Shown: positions 31,987 to 44,394, counted from the stretch's first letter. The stretch: DNA of 64,000 nt from Owenia fusiformis (GCA_903813345.2 CAIIXF020000002.1:7399555-7463554), one strand, 5' to 3'. The notes: generated from the sequence alone by a model not told the origin. Program-made: numbers and translations.

Positions 31987-33071
31987 CAGGGTGGGCCAAA
32001 GAATTTTGCAACCTTTTTAGAAGGCAAAAAAAGTATCATAACATTAAGGTATTGACATGAAATTGTTTTACAGAAACTTAAGGATAGGCATATTTCATCA
32101 TTCAAATATTTAAGCTAATTCTGACTACACATTTTTTTGTCAGATGTTTGAATATTAATGGTAAATTGTTCATGTCTCCGAGATTTACCGATTTTCCTAG
32201 AAAATGTGATTTTCTATAATTTTATGTGATCATCGATAGAACATTTTTTATGTTCACTAAAGCTGATGCAATCTTTGTTAAGTGGTGTATTGGGGGGCTA
32301 TTCACGAGGACTAATGAATCAAGGGGTATTTTGCTCCAGATATTCCATAGTGACTTTTGGCCTATGGTCAGGAGGGCTATCCTGCTGGAATATATAATCA
32401 CTTGGGGCTGAAAGAGCCCCCATTCTTGAAAGATGTCCCTTTTGAAGAAGATTAGTCCTGAGTCGAATGGCCACCCAATACACCAAATGCCAACCCCTGG
32501 GACTATCACACATGGGGGCACCTGGAGCAATGTATTGTAATTATACCCCACAAATTATTGATCAACTATAAGAAGTTCTGCAGGATAAGTGGAGACGACT
32601 ACCACAAGAACTGCTGGATCTCACCATAGACCAGTTCAGTTCTCGTCTCCATGTGATTGTGAAGGTGAAAGGCGGATGCATAGAACATTTGTTTAATAAA
32701 TAATTAATACAGTGTAACAATATTACCATAGTAACTAGATACTGATATAAACCTTTACTAGACATTAGTTAAACAGTTATCAAAGATTGTAGCAGATTTA
32801 GTAAACATAATGAATGTGTTATTGTTGATCACATAAAATCATAGAAAGTCAGACTTTCTAGGAAAAATGGTAAATCTCGGACAAATGAACAATTTACCAT
32901 TAATATTCAAACATCTGACAAAAAAGTTTGAAGTCAGTATTAGCTTAAGTATTTGAATGGTAAAATATGCCTATCCTTAAGTTTCTGTAAAAAAAATTCA
33001 TGTCAATACCATAATGTTATGATACTTTTTTTGCCTTCTAAAAAGGTTGCAAAATTTTTTGGCCCACCCTG
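31987..33071 (-). pseudogene. Tc1/mariner-like element with about 245-bp inverted repeats and ruined transposase
   Basis: It starts CAGGGTGGGCCAAAGAATTT and ends AAATTTTTTGGCCCACCCTG. The inverted similarity continues for about 245 bp on each side (31987-32234 and 32828-33071), and TA flanks both ends. The element is 1,085 bp. Minus-strand frames in the centre contain DYIFQQDSPPDHRPKVTMEY then LEQNTP, the block around the second catalytic aspartate. After a stop, PPNTPLNKD stands where PPNSPDLNPLD would be expected. The remaining catalytic blocks are lost. The unusually long terminal repeats make it look half like a foldback element. Confidence 0.85.
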
Positions 33072-33404
33072 TAGAATACGATAAAGCGCTGAATGTAGAC
33101 TCAGTTGAGTTATTGTTCGGGGATAATCATCACTGGTGATCCACTCGATTACGCTGGTTACCAAAACGATTCGTTTCGTTTTGGTAACAAAATGTCGGAA
33201 CATCGAAGGTACGATTTTTCTTTTTTCCTTATTTCACACGTTGTAGGCAGAATTCCGACGACATTTTTAACACAAACGTGTATCAGTATCATATGTTTAA
33301 GAAAATGTACATATTTGCGAACAAATAGTTCAGAAGACAACAGAATCGTCGATTTGATTTCTCACTTAAGTTACATAAACGGTTTTTCGAAAAACAGTTA
33401 AGAT

Positions 33405-33845
33405 CTGCACTTGTGTGCCATGCTTATAGTATTCACATACCAAATATGAACAAAATCGCTCCACTACTTTTCAAGTTATAGTTAAAAAAGTAAAAAAGGT
33501 CGCCATTTTTCATAATTGCAGCCTTCTACCAAAAGTGTCATTAGACAGTGTGCAATGCATATAGTATCCACATACCAAATATGAACAAAATCGCTCCACT
33601 AGTTTTCGAGTTACAGCAAAAATCGTAAAATAACGAGTAAAGGCCCCCGTTTTTCAAGATGGCTGCCATGTGCTTCTTTCATATCTACATTCTGGCTTTA
33701 TTAATGTCCTATATATTTTGTTACATTTAAAACATATTGCTATTACAGTTTTACATATTGTACCTAGATTACTGTAAAATTGGCACTAAAATGGCCGCCA
33801 TTTTTAAACGAGCAGCCATTTTGAAAATTGGCCAACGGCATTAGA
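33405..33845 (-). repeat. Short copy of repeat family Q (GGCCGCCATTTT family)
   Basis: Read on the minus strand, it matches 54526-54650 joined directly to 55515-55985: TTTTAGTGCC, CAATATGTAAAACTGTAATA, AATATATAGGACAT, then GAAGCACATGGCAGCCATCT and two units of the 138-bp repeat with ACTCGAAAACTAGTGGAGCG and CACACTGTCTAATGACAC. It lacks the 845-bp block with the 162-bp array present in the 54-kb copy, so it represents an empty site for that block. Confidence 0.85.
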
Positions 33846-34466
33846 CGTAATAAGATTTGAATAATAAACCATCGAATTTGACTTTTGAAACACTGAAATA
33901 TGACTTTTGAAACAAATTCTTTAAACCAAACGTTCATCGAATGCCAGGTGTTTGTAAAAAGCAATAAGCCTTTCAAATTGGGAAATTTTTTGAAATGCTT
34001 GTGAAACTACGGAAAGTTTCAGCTGCCTCTTTGAGAAACTAAATTGGTGGTTTAACAGTAATTCAAACATGCCAAGAGTGTCTCAGCTTAAAGGATTTCA
34101 GTGTGTTAATTGATTGTTATATGCACAAAAAAATGATTTGCTGTGCATTTAATCTTTGATATATGCATGGGTTGAGCAGGGCTATTCTTTAAAAGGGGGT
34201 GAAAGCATATCATCCATGTGTTCTTTTCAACTAATTCTTCATAATTTTTCTGCATCAAATTAATTATTTCATTTCCTTAAATATTTTGACAAACAAAACC
34301 TTCTCAATAGTTTTCAAATGGATATCAATTGTAACCCATCACCCCTATTGAGTATTTCTAAATAATTAACTTTTCCAAAAACTTAATTTCTTCAAAGAAC
34401 AACCTTGTAGATGTACATGGTGAACTGTTCAATTTCATCATTGACCCCAGTCATGTTTGAATTGCA

Positions 34467-34631
34467 ATAAAGAATCATGTATCATATTGGAAATATAAAA
34501 GCATGAGTGTATGTACTAACCCATTCTGATAATGCAATCAGGCTTCGCCTTTGTGCATTATGTGTACGGGTTAGTACATACACTCATGCTTTTATATTTA
34601 CAATATAGAATGATACAGGATTCTTTATTCC
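34467..34631. repeat. Hairpin repeat, about 70-bp arms
   Basis: AATATAAAAGCATGAGTGTA then TGTACTAACCC is mirrored by GGGTTAGTACATACACTCAT then GCTTTTATATT. The outer bases AATAAAGAATC pair with GATTCTTTATT. The loop is CAGGCTTCGCCTT. The open frame crossing it is a by-product. It is probably a small MITE. Confidence 0.82.
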
Positions 34632-36222
34632 TTAAAGTATCCGGAGATTTCCCAATGAAGGTGAACAAATGGCTGATTTCCAGGTGTACACATTTTTCAT
34701 ATTTCATCTTATTTATTCGTTACTTTCCATTAAAACCACCATTGATGGGTATAGAGGCAGCTGAATATTTGGTAAAAATATATATATAAAAATATATGCA
34801 TCGCGTTGATCTTATTATTTAAGGAGTAACATCACAAAATCAAGAATTTATACAAGCCGAGCCATTATTTAGTACCCTGCGTGCAGAGTCTAGTTAAAGA
34901 GACGGAGCTCTCTTTTAAGAAGTGAAGTCGAACGAATGCAAAGGGTATTATTTAGTTACAAAGATAAATGCAGGCCTGTCAACTGTCCAGCAATTTGCGT
35001 ATTTGTCATGCATTTACTGAAGTCAAGCCGGTTTTTTTTTGACATGACAGATTAACATGTCACGCAAATACACATTTTTCTGATTATAGTCAAGCAACAA
35101 GGAAATGCAGCAAACTCCTCGAGTTGAGGTCTCCTAGTCAAAAAATGCCTGACCCTCTCATATATCTGTTGATTATCCCTGTTTATAACTGATTCAAGAG
35201 CATGGCACTGAACAAACCTATATGCTTATTTGTTTAGTTGTTGGTTGGGTATGGCATTATTTTTGCTTCTTTATTCATTAAATTCAAATATATTCGATAT
35301 ATGAAACATTTATATTCGCTAAATCATTTTTCCATTCGGTAAAAACGTTTATATGTTTGTTAGAGCAAATTAAGTTTTCAAAATAACCAATCACTTAATA
35401 CTATGTGCATTAAATTACAAATTTCATTCGTTAAATGATATTTTTTGCGTAAATTGTTATGGTATTCCTTAAGAGTAACACATTATATGCACAATATTGA
35501 ATTTCTATTTGAACCCTACCGAAATAAGTTTGCCTATATTTACCAAATGGTTTATTTTTCTATGACATAGTTAATGCATTTTACCGAAAGCTAATTTGCT
35601 ATTTACCGAATGCAATAAAGTAATATTCGATAACTTGCGTTGTTGTTCGATATTTTGTCACGTGACTTCGAGATTTGCAAAATGGCTGCGCAGCTATTCT
35701 ACATCGTACAAATATATCACGTGACTGAAAGTCTCGTAAATTATCGAAAAATAACGAAATGTATCGAATATGGCATTCGGTATTTACCGAATATAAATAG
35801 TTTGAATACCGAATGTACAAATAATTAATTGAATTATATGTGCGTTAAGGAAAACAAATTGATTCGCTGCATCACACAAATACATGTATAAATATCAAAT
35901 GTGAATGTCAATACAAAGAACAAGTGAAACTATTTAGCGAATATAAATTGTATAGACTATTACATTTGATAAAATCGGAAAAAACATTCGATAGATTGGG
36001 TAAAGAATTGGTAAATTGTTTGTTTTATTTGGTATTTATGGAATATTCGAACATGACTGTATTCAAACCTTCTATGACGTCAACATTTCACCCGGGGTAT
36101 ATTCGCCAACAGTACCCCTGTTAATACGAGTAATGTGTGACGTCATAACAGTGGGCCGTAGTAATGGCGGAGATTTCAATGAATATTCGAAAAATATTGG
36201 TGAATTTTTATGTTCGAATCGT
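34632..36222. other. AT-rich stretch with scattered ATTCGGTA/CGAATAT motifs
   Basis: No gene is seen. From about 35290 to 36060 short motifs of the type ATTCGnTAAA, TACCGAATG and CGAATATA recur irregularly on both strands, hinting at an old decayed repeat. CACGTGAC occurs twice near 35659 and 35719. Confidence 0.4.
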
Positions 36223-36390
36223 AATATAGACCTCAGAGCAGGTGTAATATCGTCGAATATACCCCTTAGGGCTAGGCACAAAAGCTTTCAAACCCCTCAC
36301 TCCCTTCGGTCGTTCGAGGTATAGAAAACGTTTGTGCCTAGCCCTGCGGGGTATATTCGTCGATATAACACCCGCTTTTCGGTCTATATT
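36223..36390. repeat. Hairpin repeat with GGGCTAGGCACAAA arms
   Basis: ATATAGACC at 36223 is mirrored by GGTCTATAT at 36381. Inside, AATATCGTCGAATATACCCC pairs with GGGGTATATTCGTCGATAT, and GGGCTAGGCACAAA with TTTGTGCCTAGCCC. The loop is CACTCCCTTCGGTCGTTCGAG. It is a 168-bp stem-loop, non-coding. Confidence 0.85.
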
Positions 36391-36945
36391 TCTTAATTAA
36401 TGTACCGAATAAAGAAGCAGTTTAAACACCATAGTTGGGTAACATGTTTATGACGTTACAAATGATGCAAAGGATCTTTAAACCAATCAGTGAAGTCTAT
36501 ATTAATCGTTTGTTTAGTTGTTGATGTGGCAATAAGTGTCTGACGTCACAGGTGATTGCATCATATTCCAGTCACGCCATTTTACGACATCGCATAATTT
36601 GAGCTGATTTTGGCTTCATTTCACTTTATTTGAAAGACTTTTAAAAATATAATAATGAGTCAGTATTTTTCTAAAAAAAATATTTATATTCGAATTTGAG
36701 GTCAAAGTCCGAAAATTTGATCAACCAATTTGAATCACAATTTAAAGAGGTGAAAAAGTGAATAATTACAGGAGCAAACGTGATCAATGGTTCAAGAGAA
36801 GAACATCCAACTTGAAATGAAAGGCAAAACATCAAAAGAGGAGTGCCGAAAAAATCATACACATTTCATTCAGAATTTTTATGCAAATTGCATGTCATGC
36901 ATTTGGTTTAAATTTTTTGTCTCCCCCGTCGAAATTTGGACCAAG

Positions 36946-38438
36946 TAGTGTTGTCATGATGTGATTTATCGCACATCGATGCATCGGCAATTTTCAGTTA
37001 GTAAACATCGATGCACATCACGATGTACATCGAGAAAAAGTCCGAGAAAAGTGCACTGAAATCCTGAATGCTAATGCACTAAAATACCGAACAGAACAAA
37101 TTAATAATAAGAATACGCTGGTACATCCGGGAACTTCTAGTAACGGTGAAATGAAAGTAAAGTAATTTTTTTAGATTAATGGTTCATTTCGACTAGCTAA
37201 AACAGTTTAAAAGCGAAATGATATCAGAAAACATTGGAAAATGAAATAAGACATGAGAAAGGTAAGCGATTTGCGTCAAAATAAGATAAGAAAGGGTGAT
37301 TTTTAGCAAATTAATTAAGAAAAAGTCCGAGAAAAGTGCACTGAAATCCTGAATGCTAATGCACTAAAATACAGAACAGAACAAATTAATAATAAGAATA
37401 CGCTGGTACATCCGGGAACTTCTAGTAACGGTGAAATGAAAGTAAAGTAAATTTTTTTAGATTAATGGTTCATTTCGACTAGCTAAAACAGTTTTAAAGC
37501 GAAAGAATATCAGAAAACATTGGAAAATGAAATAAGACATGAGAAAGGTAAGTGATTTGCGTCAAAATAAGATAAGAAAGGGTGATTTTTAGCAAATTAA
37601 TTTTTTTTGAAAACATCGATGTTTTGTTTTAGACATCGATGCATCGCCAGAATCAGCTTTGGCGATGTACATGTATATCGCGATGTATCGATTAAGGTGA
37701 CTGTTAACTTAATCGATTTTCAGAAAAAATTGAAAATTTCACAATTTTGAAATTTTCAAACTCTTCCTGAGACGTTTTTATTATTTCACATATGCTTGTG
37801 CACTGTTATCATTACAAAGACATCAAAGAACAACAAAAAACTTTAGTTTGAGAAAAAAAAATGCCGTTTAAAGAATTTTAGAAGATTTTTTTCAAGGAGT
37901 AGCCCGTGAAAAACCGCTGATTCAAAATATCTGAACATTTCAGAAAATATACTTCAAACATATATCAAAAACGAAGGAGCAACGGAAATTTGAAAAATTA
38001 CCCGATAAAAAAATTGGGATCAAAATAAGGAAAAAAGTACACTTCTCAAATTGTTTTTTTCTATTTTTTTTAATTTGTATGAGAGATTTCAAAATTCTAA
38101 AGCTCCTTCCATTTTGGGCTATATTCAAGGGATGTTTCAGAGAAATTAGAAAAAAAATGTTCAGGGACCTTTGCCGTGCTACTCTTTTCGTCAATTTTTC
38201 TGTCACATTTTCAGAGGACTCAAATTCCCATTCCAAAATGTTTACTGTTTCTATTTGCATTACCACAGTGAGCCTGGTTATATAAATGATAAGTGGAACT
38301 AAAAAATTGAGAGAAAATCCAACCAAAAGACAGTTAATTTTGATGGTCAGATTATACTCAAATGCCATGTGCTTCCTGGTTTCGGCCATCTTGGATTTTT
38401 TGATTAAGTTATAAGTTACCTTAATCGTGACAACACTA
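36946..38438. mobile_element. hAT-like non-autonomous transposon with 8-bp target duplication
   Basis: The ends TAGTGTTGTCATGAT and ATCGTGACAACACTA are inverted (one mismatch in 15). The eight bases outside are GGACCAAG on the left (36938-36945) and GGACAAAG on the right (38439-38446), seven of eight the same, as expected for hAT insertion. CATCGATG/CATCGATGCATCG motifs are clustered near the left part and again after the internal duplication (about 36976-37030 and 37614-37692), like sub-terminal transposase sites. There is no transposase frame; the 185-residue minus-strand open frame lacks hAT motifs. Confidence 0.82.
37033..37600. repeat. 286-bp tandem duplication inside the hAT-like element
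   Basis: The segment starting GAAAAAGTCCGAGAAAAGTG at 37033 recurs at 37319, with nearly every base the same through ATAAGAAAGGGTGATTTTTA and GCAAATTAAT. Differences are a few substitutions and one-base length changes. Such a close match implies duplication well after the element arose. Confidence 0.93.
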
Positions 38439-39649
38439 GGACAAAGGTGTTTAGATTTGGACCAGGTGTTCACAATTTGAAGGCAGATGTTCAACATTTG
38501 TAATTTACTTATTTAGGTGCTCCCAGGTTGACAGGCCTGTATTTGAGACATCCACAAGTTCAAGAAAAGTCCCAAATTGAAGTTCAAAATTGGCAAAAAA
38601 TGAAAAACAGCAAAGAAATTGACTAGCCTACCTTGGAAGTTTAGTCGTCGTCGTACGACTAATACTGCAGCTCCTATCATGTCTAAGGTAGTGCTTCTTC
38701 CCATTGAGTGGGTAGTTTACAGTTTTAAATTGTAAAATGTTGAAGTACTTTTCACAAACGTGTTGAATTTTTGTAGCTATGGGGTAGTCTAGAAGTCAAA
38801 CTATATGTGCAACATAATCTTTCGAAAACAAGAGAGAGAAAATCAAAATGGTGAATAAACCTCCTAATAGAGTCTCTGAGTATCAGGTATGATTTTATTA
38901 TTTATCAAAAAATAATTTATTGTAGTTGATCTGTTAAAAAGCGAGCCTAAAATGTTAATTCGTTCTGAATATACCAATTCAAGTTTGACATGCCGAGATC
39001 TCTCACGTCCCGCCAATGTCTGCGAATATGATCTAGTAGAGATTGATGCAAAGATAGGAATGTTAGGCAGACGGCAGTGTCTAGACGACTAAGTAGCCTA
39101 CTGTCTAGACTATCTTGTGATACAGACTTTAGTTTTGGGAGTCAGAGAAATATTCAAGTTCTTCAGTGGCAGCCCAGGCCGGGCAGGCACTTGCCTTGTA
39201 CTTTGAATTTCGCAGCAGGTAACTTATCTATAGATCTACTATACTAGACTAGGCCTATTCTGTGGGGGGGGGGTTAAAGATCCAATTCTTAGCCAGGTTT
39301 TGGTAAGTTCACATTCGAGAACTGTGAAAGTGCGGGTCCAGGGGGCTAGTCGATGCCCCCCCCCCCCCTTGAGTGGACCCAGAAACGTTTCTAGGGCCCC
39401 AAAACATATTTGGCCAAAAAATTTTGCTGGGCCTCGCCAAGACCGTACTGGACTTTGTTTGGCGAAACTTGGACTTCTGGGCCTTTTAGGGAATGTACTA
39501 AAAACCCTTCGACCCTGCAACCTACGACTTACAGCCTGTCAAGAATTTTTGAAATATATTTTTATAAAAACCCTTCGACGTGACGTCACTTCCGAATCAT
39601 AGCATTCAAAATAAGTAGCGTTTAATTACTCCACCATTCATAAAATCAC
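38439..39649. other. Spacer, no gene seen
   Basis: It contains TTAGTCGTCGTCGTACGACT near 38640 and runs of G and C at 39263-39271 and 39355-39368. Paired open frames on both strands near 39239-39602 arise from this unusual composition and have no recognisable domain. Confidence 0.4.
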
Positions 39650-39714
39650 GGTGGTCTAGCGGAAGAGTGCTCGCTTAGCACGCGGGAGGCCCGGGTTCGA
39701 ATCCCGCATTCGCC
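39650..39714 (+). tRNA. tRNA-Ala(AGC)-like gene, possibly a pseudogene
   Basis: The A-box TAGCGGAAGAG (39657-39667) and B-box GGTTCGAATCC fit the Pol III consensus, and TTTTT follows at 39715. The anticodon arm is perfect: CTCGC, loop TTAGCAC, GCGGG, giving anticodon AGC. The T-arm pairs CGGG with CCCG around TTCGAAT. Weaknesses: the D-arm is short and badly paired, the acceptor GGTGGTC/ATTCGCC has two mismatches, and the alanine identity pair G3:U70 reads T3:G70. At 65 bases it is short. It may be a degenerate gene or the head of a SINE; I see no SINE body after the terminator. Confidence 0.65.
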
Positions 39715-39795
39715 TTTTTATTTTTTTTAACTAAATGATTGTTCTTTGACATTACACAGATAATTTTTTTTATTTACATGAACTTTATATTAGAG

Positions 39796-40315
39796 CAAAA
39801 AATGTGAAAAATAAAAAAGGAACATTACAAAAATGATATTTTTGAAAATTTTATTGTTAATGGAATATTACGAATGTGATGCATTCATGGTATGGATATA
39901 TGACGAAATACAATGAGTGATTGTTCACGCGCAATCATGAACAGCAGAGTGAGTATCTATTTGGTTCAATCATACAAGCCAACTAGACGGAAAATTAGAA
40001 AACAAAAGCGCTAATAGTTAAAACTATTGAACGAGGTAGCAGCTTGTTCGAGAATGTTTTTACATACATGGACCCAAATCCTCAATTAGGTCAATAAAAA
40101 CCTAATTAGGGCAACCGATTTCTAAGATTGATTTTAAGGTATGATTGCATCATTTTGCATGGTATATACTTAACGTACATAAACAAACTTTATGCATGTC
40201 ACTAAACATTTTTTTCTTTACACAACCTTTATTTTGAAAACACAGAACGTTTTGGATCACATCTGGAACCTTTAATTGCTGCAAATCGTATCAGAAATAA
40301 ACCGTTATTCGCCCA
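39796..40315. repeat. Parent repeat P, copy 1, left part
   Basis: The run from AAAATGTGAAAAATAAAAAA to AAATCGTATCAGAAATAAAC matches 53930-54358 plus 56074-56165 closely throughout. Shared landmarks are CCAACTAGACGGAAAATTAG, TTGAACGAGGTAGCAGC, CATACATGGACCCAAATCCT and GTTTTGGATCACATCTGG. The copy is uninterrupted here, which gives the empty-site sequence for the insertion in copy 2. Its continuation resumes at 44395 beyond a 4.1-kb insertion. Confidence 0.88.
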
Positions 40316-41890
40316 TTCTCCGTTAAACGTGACTTTTGAGGTGTCAAAATATTAATTTTTCGACTTCAACCAAAATACTAGCTCTACTTAATTCATGGAT
40401 GGCTATGGTCTGTGGATGAAAAATGCAAAGTTTCATCAGCCTTGAATCAAAATTGGAGAAGTTATGACGCCTTGTACAGCCTGTTGTATAAACAGTATGC
40501 TGTTACAAACATTTAATTTGATACCTAATTTACGGGACACTTCTAAATGCTAAAAATGACGAATATTGTACATCACATACTTATTTTCTTGGTTGCATAT
40601 CGATCTCATGGTCCTCACAAGTAAATTGATATAAAAATCTAAGTTAATTTTCGTATTTTCAAAAAGCGTGTGTCCCGTAAATTAATCTCGTTAATTAATT
40701 TAGGATTTCAAGTACACTGTGGCTAGTCGATCTATGTGGATGCAGTCATTTATATGTAATGTATCGTGGGTACTCGCGTACATTATAGGGAATGGGGTCA
40801 TTGCAAAAATATGACAGCAAATCGAGGTAAGTGATCTCAGAGTTTCTACTTAACATTGTGACTTGAAATCTTGCACACATATTCAATATACATAGTATGA
40901 CAATGTGTGAAAGTTTCAGCTACCATATTCCTGTTATAGGGAAGATATTTGAAAAACATTTCGTAAACGTCAACATATATGTATAAAATGGATGCACCTA
41001 TGTATCATTTGGATTCAGAACGGTAACAAATGGATGCTTTAATAAATTATACTTTTATCATGATGATTTATTTACTGATGGACAACTGGCCAGATTTTCT
41101 TTGTATCCATTGTTTGGATAAACATTCCTCATTCACTAAAGTAATTAGCCACCCCATTACAAGTAGTCTAAAGGCACCCTCATGAAAAATTGAAAATACT
41201 ATATATAAACCAATCAAGTGGAAAATGCCATTACAGATGAAATAAAGGACCCACGGTCCTGTGCTCACACAGTGTAGAACCTAAAGAGGAATGTATATCC
41301 TGATTTACAAACAAAAGTATTGGTAAATATGAGATCAATTAAAGATGAGTCCTTTGTTGTTGGTTCAGATATGATTTGTTGTAGTCAAAAGAAAAACTAT
41401 GAATTTGACCTAGATTTTGACCTAGGCCTTTTAGTGTTCAAATTTTGAAGGAAAGTAGATTTTGAGGACGGATTCTATTGTAGATTCTTATTAAGTTGGC
41501 TGCATCCAAGATCTAGTGTTGTGTTGTTACAATTGATAATTTTCTTAAGCCCCATTGACTTAACATGGGATACCAAAAAAGCGATTTTTGAGATTTCAAA
41601 ATGCCATAACTTTCGAACCGGAAGTAGGATCAAAATCTGGTTTGCAGATTCAGATTCCTTGGACAATTTTACACATATTTCATAACTTACATTGAATTCC
41701 AAGAACTTTTTATTGTGACCTACTTTTCGGATGCCATATCTCAAAAACGGTAAGAGTGATCAAAAACAACTTCCCTGTAGGGATTAGCTTTTTTCCAAGG
41801 AACATGATTAAAAAAACGGAGCAAAAATATTTAAGGGCGACTGAGAAAATTGAAAAAAATGACAAAGTACTGGATTTGACCTAGTTCTTG

Positions 41891-42000
41891 ACCTTTGACC
41901 TGGTTTAAACCTGATTACACCCAGATCTGGACTTGGACCTGAACTGGACCTTGACTTGGACCTGGACCTGGACTTGGACCTGGAAATGGACTGGACTGGT
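41891..42000. repeat. GGACCT/GGACTT hexamer-rich run
   Basis: TTGACCTTTGACCTGG grades into irregular repeats of GGACCT, GGACTT and GGACTGG. The stretch is low-complexity and non-coding. Confidence 0.75.
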
Positions 42001-42212
42001 ATTTTTTCAATCTTTTCTTCACTTCTCTTGACTTTCTATAAGGCTATCATCAGATCGATTTTTCTCGAAATCTAAAAATCAGTAATTTCTCGGAAACCGG
42101 GTGAACTTGGGAAATGGCGATGATAGGTCAAATAGACATTATGGATATGCATAAAATGAATGTGGAAATGACTCAATCCGAATAGCAGTTTTAATTTGTG
42201 CAGCCAATGTTA

Positions 42213-42262
42213 ACAGACGGACGGACCAACGGACGGACGGACGGACCAACGGATGGACGCCT
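42213..42262. repeat. (GGAC)n microsatellite
   Basis: ACAGACGGACGGACCAACGG continues with ACGGACGG and GGACCAACGGATGGACG. It is an imperfect tetranucleotide array, the inverse of the CCGT run at 54401-54428. Confidence 0.85.
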
Positions 42263-44394
42263 GGTCGATCCCATAGTCTCACTGTGTGAGCCAAAAACTA
42301 TGGTTTTATCGCTGATACTGTTAATTTGACCCACTGGAATACCCACAAATCAAGTTTTATAGCCTTGCCAAAGTCAGTCTATTATTCTTATCTTAATTTC
42401 TATTATGACCGCCTTTTACCCAAGAGAAAGCCATGTGCTTTACCGACCCAATGTTTTTGTCGGTAAAATTTAACAAATCAACGACGGCCCTACATTGCCG
42501 GACTAGGTCTTCGTGCATTTCAATCGCAAATTCAGATTTGATTTTGAATCAACATTGAATTGCATGATTTCATTTAGCCGAGTATTAATGACTGCTTACA
42601 TTCCAATGTGCATTTAATAACATAATATATTGTAACTCTCAAGAAACACTCGATCAGAGATCAGATCATTGAATTTCAAGTCTTAGACGGGTAGTTTGCT
42701 TTTTTATGCAGGTCAACCTGATAACGTTTTGATTGGTCAATCAGCCTGAAGTCACACGTTGTGTCCATGTCCATATTGTCAATCAATATAGTTTTGCGAT
42801 ACCCTTAGGTAGCCTGGGTATTATGGGAATCTCGGAACCGCTAAATAATATCAGCGATGATACATTGGATTGTACAAGGTGGTAATAATTCAAGATCAGA
42901 TAAGTAAATAAATACCGACTTGGGCAAGGCTACCAGTTTAAGAGCCATTAACATTCCTTGAAGGTGACAATGAGCAGCCAACAGATGGACCATCCGTAAA
43001 TCTTGATGATTTTGTCAGCTCAGCTGAACGAGCCTCCTGAAACAAATGACCATCATTCAAGAATAGTATTATCTATTTACAATTTTTTGAAATCGTGGTA
43101 AGTGGAATTTTTCCAATTACCAATATAACATTATTATTGTTTTCGGACGCTGTGGATTAAAACATTAAAAATACACACATTCAAAAAGATTCAATTGAAA
43201 CCTAGCCAGTCTGTTCAATGAATCCAATCAGAACGTCTACTAATCCACATGATACATCATAATTAAATTGCTTTTTTAAAGCTGATATTTCATACCATAA
43301 CTCCAAAAATATTATAGAACGCATTGTATTTGTATTTTACTTCACACAGACATATTTGTGTATGTGAATTTATTGTATTACTTGAATTTTTTATTCCCCA
43401 TTACAAGGTAAACCTATGGCAAATTATACATACCTTCTCACAGCTATGAGCGAGATGATAAAACTGGTCGAGTGAACTCGTTTGAGTTATCTATTCTCCG
43501 TAACAATATCAGAGAATGTGTGTTTATAGCGTAGCTTTGGTTTTGTAAATCAATGAAGTATGATATACACGGATGAGTAAATATAGATTATTTAAAAAGA
43601 AGTGCAAAATTCTTCCATTAAAAAGTACAGAGGTGGGTACTCACGAAACATTACATGTGCCTGACTGCATCCACATAGATCGACTAGCCACAGTGAACTA
43701 ATTATAACACAGGAAATATGAAACCATGATCGGGAATATAGCTGGTTTTAAAAAGAGACCCAACGTGCCTAAATATCTGTTGTATTAGATTTGTCATAAT
43801 ATGTCTGCATGTTCTTTTAAAATGGCAGTCCCGTAAATTAGGGCCAAAATTTCCATTCTAGAATCCATAAGTTGGACTAGAATTTCTGATTGCATGGACC
43901 CTTTGTCATAAAAAAGCCTTGTTTATTGGATCGGGTATCAATGTGATTAGTTTGCAATCAATAACTTGTTGGTAAGAGGCTTACATACGAGACCAGGTTG
44001 AAGTGTCATAGTCTGACTCGTAAATTAGATACAACTGAGTGACAGAATTCAAAGTTAAATTTTTGAAAGACTAAAAGATGGATCGTTAGGTTAGGTATTT
44101 TTTATGAAAGTAAATATACCGAAGATACGTTATAATATATTACATAGCGGCTGTATGCCATTTGTGTACAATGTTCACTTATCACTTCGGTGACAGGCCA
44201 TTTTGGGTACCCTCACATACTTGAGACACCTCTCAGTCAGTAACACAATATGGTGCAAATGTAATATGTATCTAATTTTACTGCCATTTCATGATTTTTG
44301 ATAAAAAATGTCATTTATACCATAAAAAGTGCATATATTTTGATTAACATCATTAGGAAAAGCAGTTACACCATTTGTCACTCTTAACGGAGAA

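Larger units (their letters stand above)
40316..44394. mobile_element. 4.1-kb insertion in parent repeat P, TTCTCCGTTAA ends
   Basis: Comparison with copy 2 (56165-56200) shows that about 4.08 kb is extra here. The block starts TTCTCCGTTAAACGTGAC and ends GTCACTCTTAACGGAGAA, an inverted repeat. A stronger inner inverted repeat lies at about 40719-40752 and 43664-43697: CTGTGGCTAGTCGATCTATG then TGGATGCAGTCA, with weaker similarity onward (GTGGGTACTCGCG and inverse). Short TCCCGTAAATTA motifs occur near 40528 (inverse), 40674 and 43831. No long frame or transposase motif is present. It looks like a large non-autonomous inverted-repeat element; the alternative is several adjacent insertions. 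Confidence 0.6.

Noticed and set aside
37940-38497. 185-residue minus-strand open frame as a protein gene
   Set aside because: It crosses the right end of the hAT-like element and its target duplication, and shows no hAT transposase motif.
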